Assembly (NCBI RefSeq): GCF_000381025.1
Contig: NZ_KB905814.1
Coordinates: 602,129-666,128, forward strand
Reading direction: 5' to 3'
DNA length: 64,000 nt
Source of the DNA: Streptomyces sulphureus DSM 40104
Lineage (GTDB): Bacteria; Actinomycetota; Actinomycetes; Streptomycetales; Streptomycetaceae
Part shown: piece after piece, positions 9,460 to 18,088 of the stretch
Numbering within the stretch: position 1 is the first letter of the stretch
Layout: the number at the start of each line of letters is the position of its first letter
Program-made: the position numbers and the translations under genes
Notes under the pieces: generated by a model
Database searches by the model: none
Told to the model about the DNA's origin: nothing
The model's input: only the letters and a program-made list of their open reading frames with translations

Positions 9460-9870
9460 CCGCCGCCGCAGCCCGACGAGCACCGCCGCGGCCTCGCGGC
9501 CGAGCTTCGCTTCCGGCTGCCCTCCGGGCTCTCCGGCGCAAGGTCCCGGAAGGCCACATTGGGCCGCCCGGCGCACCCCCTCACTCGTCGTTCCCGACTT
9601 CCACGTCCGCCGGGGACGGCGCCGAGCGGGCTGGACGAGGAGCACCGCAGGACGCACAAGGGCCGGTACCGATCGCACTCCTCGCGAGGGAGACCGTGGA
9701 GGGCGGGGAGCTCACGGGCGGCGCGAAGCACCGGAGGTACGCGGTCGCCGGGGCGCCCGTCTACGTGACGGTGCACCGGGCGCCCGGGGTGGCGTGCGCC
9801 TACTCGCTGCCGGCTGTGCGGGCAGGACCTGCCGGGTACGCAGCGGTGAGCCGGACCACTCGGTGGTGTC
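9460..9870 (+). pseudogene. Possible Uma2 (DUF820) family nuclease remnant within a 1-kb gene-poor stretch
   Basis: The interval 9057-10093 holds no convincing intact gene. Fragments resembling the Uma2 restriction-endonuclease-like family appear in order but in three different frames: DEHRRGLAAELRFRLPSG from about 9475, LVVPDFHV near 9584, and AKHRRYAVAGAPVYVTVHRA then GYAAV from about 9724. The last resembles the family segment in which a K-R-x-Y-A-x-A-G-V-P-x-Y pattern follows the catalytic region. Several frameshifts would be needed. This is pattern matching by eye and may be wrong. Confidence 0.3.
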
Positions 9871-10093
9871 CTGCCGCTCTTGGGGTCCTTCTCCCTTGCT
9901 GGGCACGGCAGTTGCGGCCGGTTGACGCGGGCGGACGGGAGTCGCGGTGCGGCGTCGTCAACCCCGCGGGCGGTGCGCCACTCCAAAGCAGCCAACCGCG
10001 GCCTGGCCCTTCCCAAGCGGGAGTGTGACGCGCAACACTTCCGCCACGCGCACGGACCAGCCGGCCGCCACCACTGCACGGAGGTGGGCACGC

Positions 10094-10381
10094 ATGTCTC
10101 TGGACGAGGAACTGACCGCCGCACAGCGCTGCTTGGAGGACCTGACGCGCAGCGTCAACCGCCTCGAACGCCGCGTCGGCGCCGGTCTGGAGATGCGCAG
10201 GGTGCGTAGCGACACCGACCACCTCAAGGAGTCGCTCTCCCTGCTGCGTGCCTCCTCGCCCGAACCGCCAGGTGCAGGTGGACCGGAGTTGGTGCTCATC
10301 CCGGAGACGCCGTACGACCGGGAACTGTGGACCGACGTGGACGACGAGGGTCTGGGCGCGCGGGACCGGCGAGCGCCCTGA
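10094..10381 (+). CDS. Small conserved hypothetical protein upstream of succinate dehydrogenase
   Basis: A 95-residue soluble protein from an ATG at 10094 with GGAGGT about seven bases upstream. The longer frame from 9947 has a composition unlike a protein and is rejected. The N-terminal half, MSLDEELTAAQRCLEDLTRS, continues with heptad-like leucines and charged residues, suggesting a short coiled coil. The C-terminal half is acidic, containing VLIPETPYDRELWTDVDDEG. No signal peptide or membrane segment. It lies 77 bases before the sdh anchor gene on the same strand and may be co-transcribed. Function unknown. Confidence 0.78.
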   Translation: MSLDEELTAAQRCLEDLTRSVNRLERRVGAGLEMRRVRSDTDHLKESLSLLRASSPEPPGAGGPELVLIPETPYDRELWTDVDDEGLGARDRRAP

Positions 10382-10458
10382 GCGGCGCGGGTCCGCAACG
10401 CCCGGCCGCGCCGTAGCGGGCGGCCGGCTCCCCCGAAGTCGCCTCAGCGGAGAGTCAA

Positions 10459-11280
10459 TTGGCCACCGGCACCGAACCCCCACCGAGCCCAGGCGGCGTA
10501 CGCAACGCCACCCGCGCCGCCATCGCGGAACCGCATCTGCGCAAGGACCGCTGGTGGTTGGCGCCAGGCGCCACCGCGTTCGGTCTGCTCGCGTTCGTCG
10601 TCTACTCCTCGTGGCGGGCCTTGAGCGGCGCCGACTACTACGCGGCTCCCTACGTCTCGCCCTTCTACTCCCCTTGCCTCGCCGAGAGCTGCCAGACCAT
10701 GAAGGCAGGCCCCAACTGGGCGCTCTTCGGCGAGTGGTGGCCCTTCTCGCCCGCGGTGATCATCCTGCTCTTCCCGCTCGGGTTCCGGCTCACCTGCTAC
10801 TACTACCGCAAGGCGTACTACCGCGGGTTCTGGGCCTCGCCGCCGGCCTGCGCCGTCGCCGAGCCGCACCGCAAGTACACCGGCGAGACGCGCTTCCCCC
10901 TGATCCTCCAGAACCTCCACCGCTACTTCTTCTACGCGGCGCTGCTCGTCGCCGTCGTCCTGAGCTGGGACACGGTGCTCGGCTTCCGCAACTCCGCTTA
11001 CGAGTGGGGGCACATGGGGGTCGGCACCCTCGTCTTCCTCGTCAACATCGCGCTGATCTGGGCGTACACCCTCTCGTGCCACTCGTGTCGGCACATCGTC
11101 GGCGGCAGGCTGCGCCACTTCTCACAGCACCCGGTGCGCTACCGGCTGTGGGGCTGGGTCGGGAAGCTCAACGGCCGCCATATGCAGCTCGCCTGGGCGT
11201 CGCTGCTGAGCGTGGCGCTCGCCGACTTCTACGTCTACCTGCTGGCGGTCGGCGCCTTCACCGACCCGAAGCTGTTCTGA
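10459..11280 (+). CDS. Succinate dehydrogenase membrane anchor, mycobacterial Sdh1-like
   Basis: Membrane subunit that would hold heme and the quinone site for the flavoprotein and Fe-S subunits encoded just downstream. It has 273 residues with about five hydrophobic helices, beginning at GATAFGLLAFVVYSSW. Conserved polar or aromatic clusters such as LTCYYYRKAYYRGFW and ILQNLHRYFFYAALL include histidines suited to heme ligation. The length matches the anchor of mycobacterial Sdh1 rather than the short SdhC/SdhD pair. A TTG start with GGAGAG five bases upstream is used because no ATG or GTG gives a complete N-terminus at the right place; GTG codons about 14 residues in are alternatives. The stop is 13 bases before sdhA. 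Confidence 0.85.
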   Translation: MATGTEPPPSPGGVRNATRAAIAEPHLRKDRWWLAPGATAFGLLAFVVYSSWRALSGADYYAAPYVSPFYSPCLAESCQTMKAGPNWALFGEWWPFSPAVIILLFPLGFRLTCYYYRKAYYRGFWASPPACAVAEPHRKYTGETRFPLILQNLHRYFFYAALLVAVVLSWDTVLGFRNSAYEWGHMGVGTLVFLVNIALIWAYTLSCHSCRHIVGGRLRHFSQHPVRYRLWGWVGKLNGRHMQLAWASLLSVALADFYVYLLAVGAFTDPKLF

Positions 11281-11293
11281 GAGGTACGCACCG

Positions 11294-13231
11294 ATGACGC
11301 AAGTGGAGAGCCAAGAGTGGGACGTCGTGGTGGTCGGCGCGGGCGGAGCGGGGCTCCGTGCGGCGATCGAGGCGCGCGAGCGGGGGCTGCGTACCGCGGT
11401 GATCTGCAAGTCCCTCTTCGGCAAGGCGCACACCGTGATGGCCGAGGGCGGCATCGCGGCGAGTATGGGGAACGCCAACGCGGGCGACAACTGGCAGGTG
11501 CACTTCCGGGACACGCTGCGCGGCGGCAAGTTCCTCAACCAGTGGCGCATGGCGGAGCTGCACGCCAAGGAGGCGCCGGAGCGCGTCTGGGAGCTGGAGA
11601 CGTGGGGCGCCCTCTTCGACCGCACCGCGGACGGCCGGATCTCGCAGCGCAACTTCGGCGGCCACGAGTACCCCCGCCTCGCACACGTCGGCGACCGCAC
11701 GGGCCTCGAACTCATCCGCACCCTCCAGCAGAAGGTCGTCTCGCTCCAGCAGGAGGACTTCCGCGAGACGGGCGACTACGAGTCGCGGATCAAGGTCTTC
11801 CAGGAGTGCACCGTCACGCGGCTCCTCAAGGACGGCGCCGGTGAGGACGCACGCATCGCGGGCGCCTTCTGCTACGAGCGCGAGTCCGGCAGATTCTTCG
11901 TCCTGCGGGCCCCTTCGGTGGTCCTCGCCACGGGCGGGATCGGGAAATCCTTCAAGGTCACCTCCAACTCCTGGGAGTACACGGGCGACGGGCACGCACT
12001 GGCGCTCCTCGCGGGCGCCTCGCTGATCAACATGGAGTTCGTCCAGTTCCACCCGACGGGTATGGTCTGGCCGCCTTCAGTGAAGGGCATCCTCGTCACG
12101 GAGTCGGTCCGCGGCGACGGCGGGGTGCTCCGCAACTCCGAGGGCCGGCGGTTCATGTTCGACTACGTCCCCGCCGTCTTCAAGGAGCAGTACGCCGAGA
12201 CCGAGGCGGAGGCCGACGGCTGGTACGACGACCCGGAGAGCAACCGCCGGCCCCCCGAGCTCCTCCCCCGCGACGAGGTGGCACGCGCGATCAACGCCGA
12301 GGTGAAGGCGGGCCGGGGCAGTCCGCACGGCGGCGTCTTCCTCGACGTCTCCACGCGCATGCCGGCAGAGGTGATCAAGCGCCGACTCCCTTCCATGCAC
12401 CACCAGTTCATGGAGCTCGCCGACGTCGACATCACCGCCGAACCGATGGAGGTCGGGCCGACGTGCCACTACGTCATGGGCGGCGTCGACGTGGAGAGCG
12501 ACACCGCTGCCGCGGTGGGCGTGCCCGGGCTCTTCGCGGCCGGGGAGGTCGCAGGCGGGATGCACGGCTCCAACCGCCTCGGCGGCAACTCCCTCTCGGA
12601 CCTGCTCGTCTTCGGCCGCCGCGCCGGGCGTTACGCGGCCGAGCACGCGGAGCGGCTCAGCGGCACGGCACGCCCCGAGGTGAGCGACGAGGCCGTTGAG
12701 CGGGCCGCGGCTGAGGCGCTCCGCCCGTTCGACGGCAAGGCCGACGAGGACGACGCACAGCCGGAGAACCCGTACACCCTCCACCAGGAGCTCCAGAAGT
12801 CGATGAACGACCTCGTCGGCATCATCCGCCGCGAGGAGGAGATGGAGCAGGCGCTGGAGCGCCTCGCCGAACTCCGGCGGCGTGCGGCGCGGTTGGGCGT
12901 CGAGGGCCACCGGCAGTTCAACCCGGGATGGCACCTCGCCCTTGACCTGCGGAACATGCTGCTGGTGAGCGAGTGCGTCGCGAGGGCGGCCGTCAACCGC
13001 ACCGAGTCGCGCGGCGGGCACACCCGGGACGACCACCCGCAGATGGACCGTGAGTGGCGGCGGGCCAACCTCGTCTGCACGCTCGGCGGGACGGCGCAGC
13101 AGTCCGACCCGGCTGCCGGACGCATCGCGCTGCGGCGCCGCGAGATGCCGCCGATCCGACGGGACCTGCTGGAGCTCTTCGAGAAGGAGGAGCTGGCCAA
13201 GTACCTGACCGATGAGGAGCTTTCCGGATGA
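11294..13231 (+). CDS. sdhA: Succinate dehydrogenase/fumarate reductase flavoprotein subunit
   Basis: Catalytic subunit that oxidises succinate with FAD, 645 residues. It opens with the dinucleotide-binding motif VVVVGAGGAGLRAAIEA. The segment GKAHTVMAEGGIAAS contains the histidine position used for covalent FAD attachment in this family. Substrate-site motifs follow: FVQFHPTGM, LVTESVRGDGGVLRN, and GLFAAGEVAGGMHGSNRLGG. The C-terminal helical domain is complete. It lies between the anchor gene and sdhB, and its stop overlaps the sdhB start (ATGA), so the three are one operon. The 645-residue size and gene order match mycobacterial Sdh1. Confidence 0.95.
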   Translation: MTQVESQEWDVVVVGAGGAGLRAAIEARERGLRTAVICKSLFGKAHTVMAEGGIAASMGNANAGDNWQVHFRDTLRGGKFLNQWRMAELHAKEAPERVWELETWGALFDRTADGRISQRNFGGHEYPRLAHVGDRTGLELIRTLQQKVVSLQQEDFRETGDYESRIKVFQECTVTRLLKDGAGEDARIAGAFCYERESGRFFVLRAPSVVLATGGIGKSFKVTSNSWEYTGDGHALALLAGASLINMEFVQFHPTGMVWPPSVKGILVTESVRGDGGVLRNSEGRRFMFDYVPAVFKEQYAETEAEADGWYDDPESNRRPPELLPRDEVARAINAEVKAGRGSPHGGVFLDVSTRMPAEVIKRRLPSMHHQFMELADVDITAEPMEVGPTCHYVMGGVDVESDTAAAVGVPGLFAAGEVAGGMHGSNRLGGNSLSDLLVFGRRAGRYAAEHAERLSGTARPEVSDEAVERAAAEALRPFDGKADEDDAQPENPYTLHQELQKSMNDLVGIIRREEEMEQALERLAELRRRAARLGVEGHRQFNPGWHLALDLRNMLLVSECVARAAVNRTESRGGHTRDDHPQMDREWRRANLVCTLGGTAQQSDPAAGRIALRRREMPPIRRDLLELFEKEELAKYLTDEELSG

Positions 13232-14025
13232 CCACCGCCACCGAGAGCGAGAGCAGCACCGGCTACGACGCCCACTTCCGGGTCTGGCGCGGCGACGTCG
13301 AGGGCGGCGACCTCGAGGACTTCACGGTCCGGGTGCACGAGGGGGAGGTGGTCCTCGACATCATCCACAGGCTCCAGGCGACGCAGGCGCCCGACCTCGC
13401 CGTCCGCTGGAACTGCAAGGCGGGCAAGTGCGGTTCGTGCAGCGCCGAGGTGAACGGCCGCCCGAGACTGCTCTGCATGACGCGGATGTCCGTCTTCGAG
13501 CGGGACGAGACGATCACCGTGACGCCGCTCCGCGCCTTCCCCATCGTCCGGGACCTCGTCACCGACGTCTCGTTCAACTACACCAAGGCGCGGGAGGTGC
13601 CGGCGTTCGTCCCGCCGCAGGAGCTAGCCCCCGGCGAGTACCGGATGCAGCAGGAGGACGTCTCCCGCTCGCAGGAGTTCCGCAAGTGCATCGAGTGCTT
13701 TCTGTGCCAGGACACCTGCCACGTCGTCCGCGACCACGAGGAGAACAAGGGGGCGTTCGCGGGGCCGCGTTTCCTGATGCGGGTTGCCGAGCTGGACATG
13801 CACCCGCTCGACGCCGCGGAGGAGGAAGGACTCGACCGCAGGACGACGGCGCAGGACGAACACGGCCTCGGCTACTGCAACATCACCAAGTGCTGCACGG
13901 AGGTCTGCCCCGAGGGCATCCACATCACCGACAACGCCCTCATCCCCCTCAAGGAGCGCGCCGCCGACCGCAAGTACGACCCGGTGGTGTGGCTGGGGAA
14001 CAAGATCCGGCGACGGAAGGGGTGA
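13228..14025 (+). CDS. sdhB: Succinate dehydrogenase iron-sulfur subunit
   Basis: Electron-transfer subunit of 265 residues. The N-terminal ferredoxin domain shows the [2Fe-2S] ligands in CKAGKCGSCSAEVNG with the fourth cysteine in LLCM. The C-terminal domain shows CIECFLCQDTCH and CNITKCCTEVCPEGIHIT, which together supply the [4Fe-4S] and [3Fe-4S] ligands. It starts inside the sdhA stop codon by a four-base overlap. It would pass electrons from SdhA to the membrane anchor and on to menaquinone. Confidence 0.95.
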   Translation: MTTATESESSTGYDAHFRVWRGDVEGGDLEDFTVRVHEGEVVLDIIHRLQATQAPDLAVRWNCKAGKCGSCSAEVNGRPRLLCMTRMSVFERDETITVTPLRAFPIVRDLVTDVSFNYTKAREVPAFVPPQELAPGEYRMQQEDVSRSQEFRKCIECFLCQDTCHVVRDHEENKGAFAGPRFLMRVAELDMHPLDAAEEEGLDRRTTAQDEHGLGYCNITKCCTEVCPEGIHITDNALIPLKERAADRKYDPVVWLGNKIRRRKG

Positions 14026-14136
14026 AGGGCGCGGCCGAGCGGGTTCCGGGGACGGTGGGCTGAGGCAGGCGGGCGGTGGCCGGCGCGCTGCCGTCCTCGC
14101 CTTCGAAGGAGCGAGGACCGGGGGCAGACTGGGACG

Positions 14137-14763
14137 ATGCGCATCGTCCTCCCCGTCTTCGACGGGTTCACCGCACTCGACGTCATCGGCCCGTACGAGG
14201 TACTGCGGATGCTGCCCGACGCCGAGGTTCTGCTCGTCTCCTACGAGCGCGGTGAGGTGAGCGACGGGGCCGGCGCCGTTCGGCTCGTCGTGCAGGCAGC
14301 CTTCGCGGAGGTCGAGCGGGCCGACGTCCTGCTGGTGCCGGGTGGTCCGGGGGCGCGGCGCAGGACCGAGGAGCCCGAACTCCTCGACTGGCTCCGCCGG
14401 TTGCACACCTCGACCGACTGGACGGCCTCGGTCTGCACCGGCGCGCTGCTCCTCGCGGCGGCCGGCGTCCTCGACGGGCTCCGCGCGACGACGCACTGGA
14501 GCGCCGCCGCTCTCCTGGAGTCGTTCGGCGCCACGTACGCGCCGGAGCGCGTGGTGACCGAGGGACGCATCCTCACGGGCGCCGGCGTCTCGGCGGGGAT
14601 CGATCTCGCATTGACCCTCGCGGAGCGCGTCGCGGGGCGTACGGCCGCCGAGGCGTACCAGTTGGCGCTGGAGTACGATCCGCAACCGCCGTTCACCGCC
14701 GGGTCGTTGGACACGGCGCCGCAGGGGGCGAAGGACTACCTGGCGGCCCGCGCCGCACGCTGA
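14137..14763 (+). CDS. DJ-1/PfpI (ThiJ) superfamily protein, isonitrile-hydratase-like
   Basis: A 208-residue cytosolic protein. The glutamine-amidotransferase-like fold is marked by MRIVLPVFDGFTALDVIGPY, then DVLLVPGGPGARR and the nucleophile elbow ASVCTGALLLAAAGVLDG with the catalytic cysteine, followed by ATTHWSA. The TALDVIGPYEVL and TTHW motifs fit the isonitrile hydratase/transcription-regulator-like branch, but no DNA-binding domain is attached. A CAGACT box lies six bases before the ATG with no clear ribosome binding site, so translation is probably leaderless. A decayed partial copy of the 3' half lies immediately downstream. Confidence 0.85.
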   Translation: MRIVLPVFDGFTALDVIGPYEVLRMLPDAEVLLVSYERGEVSDGAGAVRLVVQAAFAEVERADVLLVPGGPGARRRTEEPELLDWLRRLHTSTDWTASVCTGALLLAAAGVLDGLRATTHWSAAALLESFGATYAPERVVTEGRILTGAGVSAGIDLALTLAERVAGRTAAEAYQLALEYDPQPPFTAGSLDTAPQGAKDYLAARAAR

Positions 14764-14777
14764 CGGAGCATTCCCCT

Positions 14778-14920
14778 CGGACGGTCTCGGCCTGCACCGG
14801 CTCTCTGCCGCTGGCAGCGGCGGACCTCCTCGACGGTCGGCGTGCGACGACGGGGCGGAGCGGTCCGACTCCTTGAGCCGCTCAACCGTTCACCGCTGGG
14901 TCGTTGGCACACGCACCTCG
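14778..14920 (+). pseudogene. Decayed partial tandem copy of the DJ-1 gene 3' half
   Basis: DNA after the DJ-1 stop resembles the gene itself. Bases about 14780-14878 align with about 14420-14522 of the intact gene and read SACTGSLPLAAADLLDGRRA where the gene has SVCTGALLLAAAGVLDGLRA. Bases about 14879-14915 then align with about 14682-14718 (PFTAGSLDT region). The 160 bases in between are missing. I judge identity at roughly three quarters by eye. This indicates an old tandem duplication that lost an internal block and is now noncoding. Confidence 0.6.
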
Positions 14921-15002
14921 GACGGCCACCGACTGCACGAGCGGTTGTGCCGCAGAACGCCGAGGCACACACCACGGCATCACGGACGGGTGACTGGGCG
15001 GG

Positions 15003-15188
15003 TCAGCTCTCCCGACGAGTGCGGCCGAGCTGGAAGGCGCCGACGACCAGGGCGACCACGACCGCGCCGCCGAGCCCGTAGCGTACGGCGTTGTCCAGGT
15101 CGCTGGAGATCAGCGCGGCGTCTACGGCGATGAGGACCGCCATCACCGTCCCGATGAGGGCGGTGGAAGCCCGGTTGATCGCGCTCAT
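15003..15188 (-). CDS. Small membrane protein
   Basis: A 61-residue protein from the ATG at 15188, preceded by AGGGGG. The longer frame to 15368 is rejected because its extra residues are Arg/Cys-rich with no ribosome binding site. Two hydrophobic segments are visible, ALIGTVMAVLIAVDAALI and YGLGGAVVVALVVGAFQLG, separated by a short polar loop, ending in a basic tail GRTRRES. This is the common architecture of small Streptomyces two-helix proteins. Function unknown. Confidence 0.72.
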   Translation of the reverse strand: MSAINRASTALIGTVMAVLIAVDAALISSDLDNAVRYGLGGAVVVALVVGAFQLGRTRRES

Positions 15189-15858
15189 GGTTCCCCCTGG
15201 ATACGAGAGTTGACTCAATGAGGTGCGCTGAGACTGTAAGAGCATCCTGCACGTGCCGCACCGATGCAGCAGGACTTTGCCGTTTCTGCCCTCTCTGTCT
15301 CCTGCCCTGGGAAACGACGCCGGAACCAACCGGTGAATCCACGTGGAAGGCCAGCGGCGAGCGGACACTCGCTGCCTCGCCCTGGCTTGCGGCCCGGCGC
15401 GTACGGCAGTTCCGCGCTACGTCGCAACGCCCCCACCACGACGCGCGGCTCCGGCGGCAGCGGCTGGCGTACGCCGGGTGCGGGCAGGCGGCCGAGCGCG
15501 GGAGCGCGCCCCTTGGCCACCGGAAGACCCGGCTCGGCGAAGAGGGAGCCGGGACGACTTGAGGCGACCTGTTTCGCGCTCGCCGTAGCACCACCGTGAA
15601 CTCGTCCTGTGCAGCGGCGAATCGGCAATCAGGCCACGCCTCGCTCACGGCCGGGGGCCGCCCGGCAGCTACCGTCCCGCGACGCAGTGCAGGGCCTCGG
15701 CGGATAGGCTCGGCGCCCGCGGGCCGTGCTGCATTGCGGGCAGCACGGTGCCGCTCCCCGGCACCGACACACAGCGGGCGCCCGGCGTACGCCGGCAGGA
15801 GACGTCGACCTCCCGGCACCGCAGGCACGTCGACGTCCGAACGCGCTCCCTCGCACGC
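15189..15858. other. Gene-poor interval
   Basis: About 670 bases between the small membrane gene and the SpoIIE-type gene. Open frames exist on both strands but all are Arg/Pro/Ala-rich, overlap each other and lack credible starts. I see no RNA gene, repeat or recognisable remnant. Confidence 0.5.
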
Positions 15859-17811
15859 TCAGAACAGGCTCAGCACCGCCTCCGCCGGATCGGGAGCGGA
15901 GACTCCGTTCTCGGGGCGGGAGAGTTGGAACCAGACCGCCTTGCCGTGCGGAGTGCGCCTGCTGCCCCATCCGGAGCTGAGGAGGTCGACGAGTTGGAGG
16001 CCGCGGCCGCCCTCGTCGGTCGCGTGGGCGCGGCGGCGGCGCGGCTGCACCAGGCCCCTGTCCCAGACCTCGCAGACGAGGGTGCGCTCCAGCAGCAACC
16101 GCAGCCGGATCTCCCCCGAGCCGTGCCGCAGCGCGTTGGTGACGAGTTCGCTGACGAGGAGTTCGGCCGTGTCGGCGAGGCCCTCGATCCCCCACTCCGC
16201 GAGCTGCCGGCGGGTGAGTTCGCGTGCCCTCGCCACCGAGCGCGGCTCGGAGTCTAGGTCCCAGTCGCCTACCGAAGAGGAGGGCAGCCCGTGGACGCGC
16301 GCCATCAGGAGGGCGATGTCGTCCTCCCCGTGGTGGACGTTGAGGGTGCGGAGCACCGAGTCGGCGGTGTCCTCGAGCGGTTCGGCGGTGTTGGTGAGCG
16401 CCGAGCGGAAGCGGTCGAGGCCCTCGTCGAGCGGGTGGTCCCTGGACTCGACGAGGCCGTCGGTGTAGAGGGCGAGCAGGGCGCCGTCGGGGAGTTCGAT
16501 CTCGATCTCCTCGAACGGTTCGCCGCCGACGCCGAGCGGCACGCCCTTCGGCACCTCCAGCAGCAGCGCGTCCTCGCCCGGTTCGACGAGGACGGGCGGC
16601 AGGTGCCCCGCGTTGGCGAAGGTGCAGCGGCGGGAGACGGGGTCGTAGACGGCGTAGATGCAGGTGGCGAGGTAGACCTCGGCGAGGTCGGTGGTGCCGC
16701 GCTGGGAGCGCGGAGTGCCGCCGAGGCCGCGCGCGATCTCGTCGAGCGCGCCGAGCACCTCGGCGGGTTCCATGTCGGTGAGCGCCAACGTGCGGACGGC
16801 GGAGCGCAGTTCGCCCATGGCGACGGCGGCGCGCAGGCCGCGGCCCATCACGTCGCCGATGACGATCGCGGTGCGCATGCCGGGGAGCTCGATGACGTCG
16901 AACCAGTCGCCGCCGACCTCCGTAGCCGGGTTGCCCGGGAGGTAGCGGCAGGCGATGTCGAGGCCCGTCGACTCGGGGTCGTCGGGCGGGAGGAGGCTGC
17001 GCTGGAGGATGAGCGCACGCTCGTGCTCGCGGCGGTAGAGGCGGGCGTTGTCGATGAAGACGGAGGCGCGGCCCGCGAGTTCGGCGGCGAGCGCGCTCTC
17101 CCGGTCGCCGAAGGGCTCACTGCCCTTGGCGCGCGAGAACTGCACGAGCCCGAGTACGCGCCCCCTGGCGACCATCGGCACCACGAGTGTCGACTGCACG
17201 ACGGCGCCGAACTGCGCGGGCGCCGAACTGTCCTGCCCCGGCACGTGCTGCACCCGTCCCGTCCGCAGCGCCTCGGCGTACGGCGAACTCTCCAGGTAGC
17301 GGTGGGTCGCGCCGAGTGTCACCGCGGTGCCCAACTGCCCGGCGCCTTCCGGCGGCGTGTGCTCCGGCTGCGGGAGCCCGCTGCGACGGGACGATTCTGC
17401 AGCGCTCCCCCCGCCGCCATCGGCCGGCCCGGCCTGCGCGGGCAGACGGGGTCCCTCGACGGGCTTCTCCCCCTCGCCGTAGGGCCGTTCGCTCTCGTCC
17501 GGCCCCCGCTCCTCCGAACCCGCCAGGGTCAGCGGCGCGTCGGAGACGGCGCTGCCGAAGGCGACCCGGCGTAGCTGCGCGCTGCCGTCACCCGGGCCCA
17601 CGGGGGGCGGCTCGTCACCGGCGAGCACCTCCTCGAAGAGGTCGACGGACGCCAGGTCGCAGAACTGCGGCACTGCCACGTCGAGGAGTTCGCGCGCGGT
17701 CGTCTGGAGGTCGAGGGAGTTACCGATGCGTGCGCCCGCGGCGTTGAGCAGTGCGAGGGCCCGCCGCACATCGTCCGGCTTGCCCGACGCCTCGACTGGC
17801 AGATCGCTCAA
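15859..17811 (-). CDS. GAF-SpoIIE phosphatase-HATPase multidomain regulator
   Basis: Likely PP2C-type serine phosphatase that reactivates anti-anti-sigma factors, with a kinase-like tail; 650 residues. Domains in order: a GAF region (about 20-300, with a Gly/Pro/Ser-rich insertion near 100-170), SpoIIE phosphatase (about 310-520) with EVGGDWFDVIELPG, VIGDVMGRGLRAA and FANAGHLPPVLVEPG, then a HATPase_c_2 domain with LLVSELVTNALRHGSGEI and DEGGRGLQLVD. The TTG at 17811, with GGAAGGGG upstream, is chosen because residues upstream of it are unlike the family; a GTG at 17889 is the alternative. It is followed on the same strand by another protein of the same architecture. It would link a sensed signal to partner switching of a SigF/SigB-like factor (inference). 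Confidence 0.88.
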   Translation of the reverse strand: MSDLPVEASGKPDDVRRALALLNAAGARIGNSLDLQTTARELLDVAVPQFCDLASVDLFEEVLAGDEPPPVGPGDGSAQLRRVAFGSAVSDAPLTLAGSEERGPDESERPYGEGEKPVEGPRLPAQAGPADGGGGSAAESSRRSGLPQPEHTPPEGAGQLGTAVTLGATHRYLESSPYAEALRTGRVQHVPGQDSSAPAQFGAVVQSTLVVPMVARGRVLGLVQFSRAKGSEPFGDRESALAAELAGRASVFIDNARLYRREHERALILQRSLLPPDDPESTGLDIACRYLPGNPATEVGGDWFDVIELPGMRTAIVIGDVMGRGLRAAVAMGELRSAVRTLALTDMEPAEVLGALDEIARGLGGTPRSQRGTTDLAEVYLATCIYAVYDPVSRRCTFANAGHLPPVLVEPGEDALLLEVPKGVPLGVGGEPFEEIEIELPDGALLALYTDGLVESRDHPLDEGLDRFRSALTNTAEPLEDTADSVLRTLNVHHGEDDIALLMARVHGLPSSSVGDWDLDSEPRSVARARELTRRQLAEWGIEGLADTAELLVSELVTNALRHGSGEIRLRLLLERTLVCEVWDRGLVQPRRRRAHATDEGGRGLQLVDLLSSGWGSRRTPHGKAVWFQLSRPENGVSAPDPAEAVLSLF

Positions 17812-18088
17812 TGCCGCCCCTTCCCACTGCCTGCGCCCCGACCACCGGGACCAGGAGGCGCAGGGAGCGCGCCGCACCCGGGCGGACACGCCTGCGACCT
17901 CCGTGCGTTTCCCACCGGTTGGAGCAGATTGCGCACATCCCCGCCGTCCACGGGGTTACCCCAGTCTTCTAACCAGCAGAAGCCGTGTCGAACCCCGCAC
18001 GCTGCGGCACCACGCACACCACCCGGTGGTGCACCTCGGGCAGCACCGTACGCAGGAAGTCGCCCCCGGCGAAACCCGGAACGCGGGC

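Noticed and set aside
15215..15828. Overlapping frames of 80-280 codons around 15.2-15.8 kb
   Set aside because: All are Arg/Pro/Ala-rich, mutually overlapping and without credible starts or motifs.
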